Shown here piece by piece: positions 7,887 through 14,666 of a stretch of 38,130 nt of DNA (the stretch's first letter is position 1; each line of letters opens with the position of its first letter). Source of the stretch: a virus; IMG/VR virus record IMGVR_UViG_3300007344_000074, positions 1 to 38,130 of that record. One strand, written 5' to 3'. The notes beneath the pieces are model-generated. The model did not search any database. It saw nothing but the letters and a program-made list of their open reading frames with translations, and had not been told where the DNA came from. The translations under genes and the position numbers were made by a program.

Positions 7887-8206
7887 TCAATTACAAATTT
7901 ATCACCAGGAACCGAGGGGGTCTTAACTATAAAAACTTCACAGTCTTCCAAAAATACGGGGTCAGCAATTTCATCTTTCCTTAGAATAAACACATCCCCC
8001 GAATTTAATTCCCGTCCTTGTATAATCATTTTACCCGATCTGAGGAAGTTTATTTCATCCGCTTCCTTATGGTAATGTTTTGGCCACTCTTCGCCCTTGA
8101 AGTGCTTTTTATAACAAATCTCAAAATCACTAGTTTGGTAAGCTACTGGGGAGAAATCTCCAGCATACCAACCTCCCTTCATATCTTCAATTCTATAAAC
8201 TTCCAT
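7883..8206 (-). CDS. Small single-domain cupin
   Basis: The 107 residues form one beta-barrel cupin. Motif 1 is clear: KHYHKEADEINFLRSGKM, with metal ligands H44, H46 and E51. Motif 2 (SGDVFILRKDEIADPVF, 69-85) lacks the usual His, so the metal site is incomplete or uses an acidic ligand. Cupins of this size act on sugars as epimerases or isomerases, or only bind them. The gene begins 3 nt after the nucleotidyltransferase and its stop overlaps the RuBisCO-like start, so it is surely co-expressed with both. A role in shaping or binding the same sugar phosphate is inferred from position. Confidence 0.78.
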   Translation of the reverse strand: MEVYRIEDMKGGWYAGDFSPVAYQTSDFEICYKKHFKGEEWPKHYHKEADEINFLRSGKMIIQGRELNSGDVFILRKDEIADPVFLEDCEVFIVKTPSVPGDKFVIE

Positions 8207-8209
8207 AAA

Positions 8210-8941
8210 CTAAACCAACTTTAAAAATTTATCCAGGTCCTCTGGGGTACCTATCGGAAAGTGAAGGTTATAGAAGAAGGGCAATATTTTCTTTCCACTT
8301 TTTATCATGTAATTGTAGGTAGGTGCAACATAGAACTCATTATTGTACCGATCGTTTGCTGCTATCATTTGTTCCGCACTTTCCACAAAGTATTTACCAT
8401 GCTTCCAAAAATGTAACCCGTTAGTAGCAATGTTGGAAATCACAATTTTTTCCTTCACATCACAGACCTCTCCGTTTGGATCTAACTTAACATAGCTGTT
8501 CTTTTTAGAAGAGGAAAGAAAACATCCCAACAATCCATCACACCCCGTAGTTCTTGCAAAATCTAAAATGAAGTCCAGATTGAAATCCAGAATAATCTGA
8601 TCACAGTTAACAACAATGAGAGGCAGATCGTTATTGATCGACTGACTTGCAAAGAGAACCGTTGAAGCTGGTCCTTGTGTTAATGTTGGGGTTGAGAAAA
8701 TCTCATACGATATTCCCATGTCTGATATATGGGAGTCAAATTCTGTAGGAGAAATATATTCCTCGTTTATCACAAATACAAAGTGTGCATCTTGATGATT
8801 TAGGTTTTTAATCACTGACCTAATCATCGTTTCTCCGCTGACGTCTATAAATGGTTTTATCTGTAGGTATCCAGCGTCGCTGAATCTCCTTCCAGCACCT
8901 CCGAGAGGAATAAGAATGTTAACCTTCTTTGATTGAGTCAT
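8210..8941 (-). CDS. NDP-sugar-type nucleotidyltransferase
   Basis: The 243-residue GT-A-like nucleotidyltransferase opens with ILIPLGGAGRRF (9-20), the G-G-x-G-x-R nucleotide loop, followed by K29-P30. TLTQGPAST (86-94) binds the base or sugar, VNCDQ (111-115) supplies the metal-binding Asp, and NEFYVAPTYN and FPIGTPEDL are typical of sugar-phosphate or alditol-phosphate nucleotidyltransferases. The reaction should be sugar- or polyol-phosphate + NTP giving NDP-sugar + PPi. Which base and sugar cannot be read from sequence. The start lies 23 nt inside the end of the RuvC-like gene. It is the first enzyme of the cassette in transcription order, and would activate the product of the RuBisCO-like and cupin steps. 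Confidence 0.85.
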   Translation of the reverse strand: MTQSKKVNILIPLGGAGRRFSDAGYLQIKPFIDVSGETMIRSVIKNLNHQDAHFVFVINEEYISPTEFDSHISDMGISYEIFSTPTLTQGPASTVLFASQSINNDLPLIVVNCDQIILDFNLDFILDFARTTGCDGLLGCFLSSSKKNSYVKLDPNGEVCDVKEKIVISNIATNGLHFWKHGKYFVESAEQMIAANDRYNNEFYVAPTYNYMIKSGKKILPFFYNLHFPIGTPEDLDKFLKLV

Positions 8942-9590
8942 ATAAAAATAAACATATCCAGGTCGAATCTATAATATCATCCAATGGCTTGTTTACATTA
9001 CCGGAGGGAGTTATCCATTCGTCCTTATTTTCTTCTAAAATACTAGTGAAAGACCCTAAATTAGTTTCTGGAAATTTGTGATCAATAAGAGAATTATAAA
9101 GTTCGTGTTTTTTTGCATTTCCCTTAAAAGCGAACTTCTTGATAGAGGTGGGTGAATAAACATAGAAATTATCGCTACCTGTATGATCAACTATTTTCTT
9201 ACGGAGTAGAGCTGTGGCCATAGAGATATCAATCAAAGCATTACCATTAGAGGCAAAACTTAGTCCTTCCATAGCTACAACAATATCATCACCTGCACAG
9301 ATATTTTCTACTTCAGACCAAAATTCATCAACGAGCTCCTGAAAATAATCTATCTTTATCCTTTCCCTTTCCGAGTAGTCTTCTGGCATTTTATCCTTTG
9401 ACATAAACATAAGAACATAGTCTTCCGTTTTGTCTTCAGATAAAACATAGTAAGGTTTTTTAGCATTTTTCTTAAGTGATTCTGCAGTCCGGTCACTTCT
9501 TGTTAAAGACCCCCAAGTGAATTGATTATCCCTTAGAATACAGAATGCGGGTGAATTAAGGGAAAAGTCTATCCCAACTAATGTTTTCAA
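8919..9590 (-). CDS. RuvC-like Holliday junction nuclease (RNase H fold)
   Basis: The 223-residue protein starts LVGIDFSLNSPAF, where D8 in GIDxS is the first RuvC catalytic Asp. It continues with VVAMEGLSF (104-112; E108), PTSIKKFAFKGNAKKHEL (147-164; the basic region of RuvC) and PLDDIIDST (202-210; the D-D-x-x-D end motif). It would resolve branched DNA before packaging. The start must be TTG at 9590, or ATT one codon earlier: the frame closes with TAA at 9603-9605, and the next Met, at residue 61, would lose D8. A terminator and a GATATATA box stand just upstream, so this gene opens the transcription unit that carries the sugar cassette and gene 32. Confidence 0.82.
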   Translation of the reverse strand: MKTLVGIDFSLNSPAFCILRDNQFTWGSLTRSDRTAESLKKNAKKPYYVLSEDKTEDYVLMFMSKDKMPEDYSERERIKIDYFQELVDEFWSEVENICAGDDIVVAMEGLSFASNGNALIDISMATALLRKKIVDHTGSDNFYVYSPTSIKKFAFKGNAKKHELYNSLIDHKFPETNLGSFTSILEENKDEWITPSGNVNKPLDDIIDSTWICLFLYDSIKEG

Positions 9591-9615
9591 AATGTATGTG
9601 TTTTAGAATACAAGT

Positions 9616-9623
9616 TATATATC
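9616..9623 (-). promoter_or_regulatory. Putative promoter box GATATATA
   Basis: The minus strand reads GATATATA directly after the U-tract of the 9626-9655 terminator and 25 nt before the TTG start of the RuvC-like gene. That position fits a -10 box for the RuvC, sugar-cassette and gene-32 unit. Confidence 0.45.
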
Positions 9624-9625
9624 AA

Positions 9626-9655
9626 CACAAAAAAGCTCCCCGTTTCCAGGGAGCT
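9626..9655 (-). terminator. Rho-independent terminator after the 81-residue gene
   Basis: On the minus strand AGCTCCC (9649-9655) pairs perfectly with GGGAGCT (9634-9640) around an 8-nt loop, followed by TTTTTTGTG. It separates the structural region from the replication and sugar-cassette unit. Confidence 0.88.
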
Positions 9656-9673
9656 GAAACTCTTATGAGTCGG

Positions 9674-9694
9674 TCCTTGGATACTATCCAAGGA
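9674..9694 (-). terminator. Perfect 9-bp hairpin upstream of the terminator
   Basis: TCCTTGGAT (9674-9682) and ATCCAAGGA (9686-9694) form a perfect inverted repeat around a 3-nt loop, 8 nt past the stop of the 81-residue gene. No U-tract follows. It may protect the 3' end of the mRNA or bind a protein rather than stop transcription; the type given here is the nearest available. Confidence 0.55.
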
Positions 9695-9702
9695 GAAGTG
9701 GG

Positions 9703-9948
9703 TTACATATTAGGCTTTACAACCTCGCCTTTCTTTCCAGTATAGTTGTAATCATTAATGAGCTTGTCATAACACTTTTTCATCTGATCGTCAGTCAAGC
9801 AATCAACAATATCATTTAGCACCCTCTGATCGTTGCCGGATGCAGCTACTAAAAGATCTTTCATATGTTGCTTTAGGTCATCCTCGCCGTACATTGGCTG
9901 ACCATATTTCATTTCATTAATTTTGGTTAAATCTGAGAACTTCTTCAT
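9703..9948 (-). CDS. Small hypothetical protein with capsid-targeting-like N-terminus
   Basis: I do not recognise a family. The 81-residue protein begins MKKFSDLTKINEMKYGQ. The Lys/Phe start and the I-N-E at 10-12 resemble the T4 internal-protein targeting peptide and its [L/I]-x-E prohead protease site. The remainder is predicted helical (DDLKQHMKDLLVAA, RVLNDIVDCL, DQMKKCYDKLINDYNY) with a basic tail. A GATATATA box lies 21 nt upstream and two hairpins follow, so the gene appears to be the last of the late block. A small virion or internal head protein is plausible. Confidence 0.65.
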   Translation of the reverse strand: MKKFSDLTKINEMKYGQPMYGEDDLKQHMKDLLVAASGNDQRVLNDIVDCLTDDQMKKCYDKLINDYNYTGKKGEVVKPNM

Positions 9949-9969
9949 ACCTTAGTATTTTTTGTATTT

Positions 9970-9977
9970 TATATATC
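9970..9977 (-). promoter_or_regulatory. Putative late promoter box GATATATA
   Basis: The minus strand reads GATATATA between the stop of the tail-tube-like gene (9978) and the 81-residue gene, 21 nt before its ATG. Position and sequence match the boxes at 9616 and 30120. Confidence 0.45.
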
Positions 9978-10538
9978 TTACCTTTCCCTTCCAATTTCAA
10001 GATCAAGACCCAAATAGTTGCATTTGAAGCCCACATTGAAAGTGTAAACAGATGGTGTGTTTTGTGTGTAGTTCAAGTTTAGTTCGGAGAAAGAGGTTAA
10101 CGTCACCTCTTTAAACATAACGGTCGTAAGTATATTTCCCTCGTTGTCCAAGGTCCTTAGTGGCAGATTCTGAATATAGATTCCAGGGTTTTTGAAATCC
10201 AGGTAATCCAAAACAGTTTCTAACATAATAAAATAGTTTACAAATCCCTCCGCTATTCTGAAAGATATCTGGAATTCCCTATTAAACAAATCCTGGACTG
10301 GGGTTGCACTTTGATAGTTTACCCTTTTACCAAGTTGTCTTACCTGTTCCGACAAGTCCATACTCATAGACGGGAACGTTACACTTTGTATTGTACTATT
10401 CATGTAAGAAGTTAAAGTGTCGTAGGGTGTTGGCTGCTTCTTTAAATAATCAATATACTTTTGATGAACCTCCTCTGGGAAAAAACCCTTAGGGAACACA
10501 AAATAAAAACTATTTGCTCTTGCGTTTAATATAGCCAT
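9978..10538 (-). CDS. Tail-tube-like virion protein (gp19/gp54-like fold)
   Basis: The 186-residue protein follows the order of strands seen in myovirus tube proteins. There is an N-terminal FYFVFPKG strand, a long insertion, SVTFPSMSMDLSEQ (T4 gp19 has CKATALPAGIVEK here), EFQISFRIAEGFVNYFIMLE (54 to 60% through the chain; T4 has DWTVTVMND ... FVDWQ), then VMFKEVTLTSFSELNLNY and VYTFNVGFKCNYLGL (T4 IEIKGLWPTNVGELQLDW and TFEVTLALDYW). It would polymerise into the tail tube or act as its initiator on the baseplate. The match is by layout, not strong identity. Its ATG directly follows the stop of the upstream gene with no gap. Confidence 0.6.
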   Translation of the reverse strand: MAILNARANSFYFVFPKGFFPEEVHQKYIDYLKKQPTPYDTLTSYMNSTIQSVTFPSMSMDLSEQVRQLGKRVNYQSATPVQDLFNREFQISFRIAEGFVNYFIMLETVLDYLDFKNPGIYIQNLPLRTLDNEGNILTTVMFKEVTLTSFSELNLNYTQNTPSVYTFNVGFKCNYLGLDLEIGRER

Positions 10539-11069
10539 CTATGCAATTTTTTTAAAGGGGACAGTATATTCTCTCTCGTTGAACTTATTCACTGCAGAAC
10601 TAACATCATAATCCCTAAAGTGGTAAAGATCCTCATCCAACGGAGTAACTATCCCGCTCATAGTATATACTCTTCCTTTGCCATTCTCCTCAATATCTTC
10701 AACATCAAGATATGTAATTATCTTTTCCTGACCCAGAAGTTCTTTACCTAGGGCTAGGGTTTTGTTTTTCCAGGAAATATCAATAAGGAGATCGTACTTT
10801 TTACCAATCTCAAATCCACTTATTAATCCTTTTTTAAGGTTCTTTAAATCAGTTACCCCACCAGATAAGATAATATCAACATCGAGGGTATCATATCTTT
10901 TCCCGCTTGTCCCAAAAATATTCTCACAAAACGCACCAGCTAAATACACATCATACTTTAAATCCCTGTTATGGTCAACATAGTCTTTCAGCCATAACCT
11001 GAACAGTTCCCAAGTGGGGTTTTTAAAGGGTTGATTAGAAAATTGATTTCCTCTCCTATGAAGATACAT
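10539..11069 (-). CDS. Nucleotidyltransferase-fold protein within the structural block
   Basis: The 176-residue protein shows a pol-beta-type minimal pattern: VYLAGAFCENIFG (41-53), then TLDVDIIL (61-68) with D63 and D65, and KYDLLIDI (91-98), where D97 fits the third catalytic Asp. The G-S pair of the canonical motif is degenerate (G45, A46). The family transfers nucleotides to RNA, proteins or small molecules. It is sandwiched between two virion genes (11 nt and 0 nt away), so it is co-expressed with structural proteins. It may act in virion maturation, or may be a catalytically inactive assembly protein. It is not obviously a copy of the nucleotidyltransferase at 1-583. Confidence 0.55.
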   Translation of the reverse strand: MYLHRRGNQFSNQPFKNPTWELFRLWLKDYVDHNRDLKYDVYLAGAFCENIFGTSGKRYDTLDVDIILSGGVTDLKNLKKGLISGFEIGKKYDLLIDISWKNKTLALGKELLGQEKIITYLDVEDIEENGKGRVYTMSGIVTPLDEDLYHFRDYDVSSAVNKFNEREYTVPFKKIA

Positions 11070-11080
11070 TTATGACTTAC

Positions 11081-13552
11081 TTAAGATGGATCAGTTGGAA
11101 ATTGAGGTCCACTGTTTGGACTACCATTGTCGCTTCCCGTTTGATTCTTATTTGATCCTTTTTGGGATCCACTTCCCCCGTTTGTTCTTCCAGAAGAAGT
11201 GTTACCATAATTAAGGAGAAGGCTTAGATCCGCTCTGCTAAATATACCAGTTACTGCTTGTTCAAAAACTTCTTTACTAATTCCACCATAAAGCTTATAC
11301 CCAGTTCCAGAAGGGTCTAAGAAATATGAAAGTATATCTGGTGTGCTCCATCCTAGTTCCATTTTTCCTTGGACGTCTGATGCAATAGCATTTCGTAGCT
11401 GAGCAGGGCTTAGGTTACTTAAATTGCTATTACTGGTTCCTGAAGTTCCCTGGGAAGATGTATTTGCCTGAGAATTAACGGATATAGATCCAAACTTTTG
11501 CCAAGAAGATTTACCTGTTATTTCCCTTTGTATTGAGGTTGAGGCTGGTGTATTAGCTGATGTTGCAGAGATGCTACTTAATCCAGTATCTGCAACTACA
11601 GTTGTCTGTGGTGCGGTTTCGTCTTCGCTTATCCAATTACCCCAATAAAGAACAGAAGATGACTTAGAAGAGATTCTAGCGGTATCCATCTTTACTGACG
11701 TATTTTGCTCTGATGCCTTAATACTTTCAGCCCTTAGCTCCGTTATCGAATCATTCAAAGAAACCGACCTTGCTGCTAACTTAGCTGATACATTACTGAG
11801 CCTAGATACCTTGCTATTTGTATTGCCTGTATTTGCTTCAACCCTAGGTCTATTTGAGATGTAGAATTTCTTGTTGGTGAACTGTAATATCTGAGTTGCT
11901 AATGTTTCATCTATTTTGAAAGCAAGTTCACCCTTAGCTGGTTTAGCAATATTATTATCAACTATTGATGGAGCACTAACCTTTTTGTTTTGGTTATTTA
12001 TAAATACCATAGAATATTCACCAGAAGAAGAGAGATCTATATTTTTTGTAGTTCCATCATTAGCCTTCTGGAAAAAAGTAAACTTATAATAATTATCAAA
12101 TGGGGAAATGGTAATATAAGCTTGACCAACACCATAAGAAATTGCTGCTGTTGCAGTTGTATCGTTTGACGTATCTTCCCTTAGAGTAGTTCCATTTACA
12201 ACCAAATTGGTAAGTGAGGTATTCACCAAAGTCCTATCTACAAAAACATTAGAATATTTAGTTATTTGCTTTGGTGTATTCCTATTACCAGAGATTGAAA
12301 TATTTGCTCCCCCAGCAACCTTATTGTAAATCTTTTGCTGTTGTGGCAAAACTTGAAGTTGCAATGGTTGGATTTCAGCACCATATCTACTAACATCAGT
12401 TGAAGTATATGTTGCAACCCTTATTAACCTTGATTGGTCCTTATTGTTTACCAGAGTCATTGTATATCTCAAAGTAAAGGAAGAAGCAACCTGTGGATAT
12501 CTAACAATTGGTCTTAAAAGATTGGGTACGTCATAGGCAGTTGTCTGTATATTGCTGAAGTTTGATGTATTCAATAAAGCACCGCCAACTTGCTCCAATG
12601 TTTCTATTGTGTGGTTAAGGTAGTAACTATTTCCAATTGAGTTTTGGAAAAGTATAAAATCCTCAGGGAAGCCTCCATTGTCAGTTGCAAAATATTCGAA
12701 ATAATCACCCTGGTCAGATGGAGCAATATAAGCACCAATATTTTTAAAAGGATCTGTTGACTCTAAGGATAAAGAGGCTAAAAGATCGGTTCCGTAAGTA
12801 TCATAACCGTTTGTGGTAGTAGTGCTTAAAATCTCATAAGCCTTTATCCTTATAGGAGCAGCAGTTTGATATCCTTTACCACTCTTGCTGGTAAGACCGG
12901 CTAAAGTATTAGGCTTATTCGGAGAAGTAGCTGCACCATACTTGTTGTTCATATCAACAAGACTTGGTATCTTAACCTCGTAATACTTATCAAAAATATT
13001 AGATCCTATAGTAAGTGGATTAGGACTCAAAGTATATGTTTGAGAGGAACCCTTGGATAACTTTATTTGCGAGAAAGTAACATATGATCCATCCACATCT
13101 AAATATTGTATTTGCAATACCAGACCATCAACATTATCAAGATTGTATCCTGCTAATATGTGATATCTAACTGAGTCATATACAACTTGAATATTAGAGG
13201 TAAATGTTATTTCTAAATTTGCAGTGTTGGTTAGATTCGAATTAAAGTCATTGTAAGGGACTATTAAGCTCGGATCTAAAGTTACGAATGTGTTTTGATT
13301 AGTCTGTACAACACTATTGTTTCTAGTGTTTTGTGTTACTGACTGATCTTGGTCCAAATTCATTATTTGGATGTCATCAGATGGCTGTCCATTATCATCC
13401 TCAAGAACACCATTTACCAATTTGTTGAACCCGACAGCAGGAGATCCAGTGTTGACAAAATATGTTTCTGGATTAGGCTGATCAGCATACCGATATTCCA
13501 TAACCAAATATGGGGTTAGTTGAACAAATTTTGATGTAGTTGAAAATGCCAT
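11081..13552 (-). CDS. Large virion structural protein of unknown role
   Basis: The 823-residue protein has no domain I can name. It is rich in Asn, Thr and Ser, with the long runs of alternating hydrophobic residues seen in phage baseplate, tail or decoration proteins. The first ~550 residues look globular and beta-rich. A helical, low-complexity segment follows (KVSRLSNVSAKLAARSVS onward). The last ~45 residues are Gly/Ser/Asn-rich (for example RTNGGSGSQKGSNKNQTGS), like a flexible tail. It begins after an A-rich leader (GAAAGATAAA) 11 nt downstream of the spanin-like gene. Assignment as a virion protein rests on composition, size and neighbours. Confidence 0.6.
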   Translation of the reverse strand: MAFSTTSKFVQLTPYLVMEYRYADQPNPETYFVNTGSPAVGFNKLVNGVLEDDNGQPSDDIQIMNLDQDQSVTQNTRNNSVVQTNQNTFVTLDPSLIVPYNDFNSNLTNTANLEITFTSNIQVVYDSVRYHILAGYNLDNVDGLVLQIQYLDVDGSYVTFSQIKLSKGSSQTYTLSPNPLTIGSNIFDKYYEVKIPSLVDMNNKYGAATSPNKPNTLAGLTSKSGKGYQTAAPIRIKAYEILSTTTTNGYDTYGTDLLASLSLESTDPFKNIGAYIAPSDQGDYFEYFATDNGGFPEDFILFQNSIGNSYYLNHTIETLEQVGGALLNTSNFSNIQTTAYDVPNLLRPIVRYPQVASSFTLRYTMTLVNNKDQSRLIRVATYTSTDVSRYGAEIQPLQLQVLPQQQKIYNKVAGGANISISGNRNTPKQITKYSNVFVDRTLVNTSLTNLVVNGTTLREDTSNDTTATAAISYGVGQAYITISPFDNYYKFTFFQKANDGTTKNIDLSSSGEYSMVFINNQNKKVSAPSIVDNNIAKPAKGELAFKIDETLATQILQFTNKKFYISNRPRVEANTGNTNSKVSRLSNVSAKLAARSVSLNDSITELRAESIKASEQNTSVKMDTARISSKSSSVLYWGNWISEDETAPQTTVVADTGLSSISATSANTPASTSIQREITGKSSWQKFGSISVNSQANTSSQGTSGTSNSNLSNLSPAQLRNAIASDVQGKMELGWSTPDILSYFLDPSGTGYKLYGGISKEVFEQAVTGIFSRADLSLLLNYGNTSSGRTNGGSGSQKGSNKNQTGSDNGSPNSGPQFPTDPS

Positions 13553-13563
13553 TTTATCTTTCT

Positions 13564-14379
13564 TTATTTACCAAATTGCAAGAATTTTGGAGAGTAGTGT
13601 AAGCCTATACCAATAACAGGACCTGCTTGGTAACCGTTAGTCGTGAAAACCATACCATATCCTACATTAACACCAATACCGAAGGGCTTTCTGGCCCCTC
13701 TTAGAGCTTTTCGAGTTCCCGGATCATCTACCATATCTAAAGCATTTATATCATTAAAAGATATTCCTGGAAATGTAGTAGATGCTCTAACAAAAAGTCT
13801 ACCGGTTTTCGGATCCCTATATAAACCTGTCACAAGATCTATCCTTTGCTCAATAGAAAGGTTAGCATAACCAGGTACAATTAAGATCCTTTCATCACCG
13901 TTGAAAATGGTGTCCTTTGTTGTGTAAGGTAATATTCCATTAACAGCCAATCTGTTATTACCAGGAAGGTCTGGGTCATACGAGAATTTAAGCAAATTTG
14001 TGCTATCACCAATTTCACTTTGAACTGGGACTAGAATAGTGGTATCCCTGTAAACAATACGTGTCTCTATAACTACACCAGGTTTTCTATTCCTAGCAAG
14101 CTCTAGTTGCTTAATTAATTCTTCTTGGTCCTTAGAGAGTTCGTTGTACTTAAGTTGAAAAGAAGCCTTTTCTGCTAATGCATTACCTAGTTTGGAGGAA
14201 ATTTTTCGAACAGTATCTTGTTCAGCCAGAAGATTGTTCATGTTCCTTTCAGCCTCCCTTTTAGCATCCTGAGCTACGTTACACTGCCTTAGAAGCATAA
14301 AAGATAAAACGACTATAGCAACTACAGGGAAATATCTGTTGTTTAATAGGGCCAATATTTTACCTATTGCTGGTGTCAT
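13564..14379 (-). CDS. Membrane-anchored coiled-coil protein with outer-membrane-like C-terminus (spanin candidate)
   Basis: The 271-residue protein has one N-terminal transmembrane helix (YFPVVAIVVLSFMLL, 16-30), then a Cys, then a coiled coil (about 36-95). A periplasm-like region with VYRDTTILVPV (110-119) comes next, and then a Gly/aromatic beta segment, PFGIGVNVGYGMVF (232-245) and AGPVIGIGLHYSPKFLQF (252-269). That ending resembles the beta strands of small Bacteroidota outer-membrane barrels. A protein reaching from inner to outer membrane through a coiled coil has the design of a phage spanin, which disrupts the outer membrane at lysis. It starts in ATGA overlap with a small coiled-coil gene. 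No lysozyme or holin is visible next to it, so a virion role stays possible. Confidence 0.55.
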   Translation of the reverse strand: MTPAIGKILALLNNRYFPVVAIVVLSFMLLRQCNVAQDAKREAERNMNNLLAEQDTVRKISSKLGNALAEKASFQLKYNELSKDQEELIKQLELARNRKPGVVIETRIVYRDTTILVPVQSEIGDSTNLLKFSYDPDLPGNNRLAVNGILPYTTKDTIFNGDERILIVPGYANLSIEQRIDLVTGLYRDPKTGRLFVRASTTFPGISFNDINALDMVDDPGTRKALRGARKPFGIGVNVGYGMVFTTNGYQAGPVIGIGLHYSPKFLQFGK

Positions 14380-14612
14380 TGCATATAAATTAGTTTAAAT
14401 GGATCGAGTGTTCCCTCCCCATATTTTTCTTTCAGGTTGCCAATAAATTTGGATTCCTGGTCTCTTAATTCCTCTAATTCCCTAATTAGTGTACCTGCCT
14501 TTGTATTTAAAATATCCATCTCGGACTGTACAGATTCAATCTCTGCCCTAACCGAAGAAAATCTATCCTTCAGAAGACTGGCTTTTTCTTTCTCTTTTCT
14601 TGTTAATTCCAT
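14376..14612 (-). CDS. Small coiled-coil protein
   Basis: The 78-residue protein is almost wholly heptad-like: EKASLLKDRFSSVRAEIES, then QSEMDILNTKAGTLIREL and LRDQESKFIGNLKEKYG, ending DPFKLIYMQ. It has no signal or membrane segment. It overlaps the following membrane-anchored coiled-coil gene by ATGA, so the two could form a complex. No family is recognised. Confidence 0.65.
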   Translation of the reverse strand: MELTRKEKEKASLLKDRFSSVRAEIESVQSEMDILNTKAGTLIRELEELRDQESKFIGNLKEKYGEGTLDPFKLIYMQ

Positions 14613-14620
14613 CTTAGTTA

Positions 14621-14628
14621 TATTTATC
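14621..14628 (-). promoter_or_regulatory. Possible late promoter box GATAAATA
   Basis: The minus strand reads GATAAATA in the 54-nt gap between the collagen-like fibre gene and the coiled-coil gene, 8 nt before the ATG. It is one base from the T4 late consensus TATAAATA, but closer to the start than usual, so the call is tentative. Confidence 0.3.
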
Positions 14629-14666
14629 CGACATCTTTATTAGTTAAAAACATTAAGGACCCAACC

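Noticed and set aside
7707-8075. 122-codon plus-strand open frame
   Set aside because: It runs antisense across the RuBisCO-like and cupin genes, has no plausible domain and no leader; a shadow frame.
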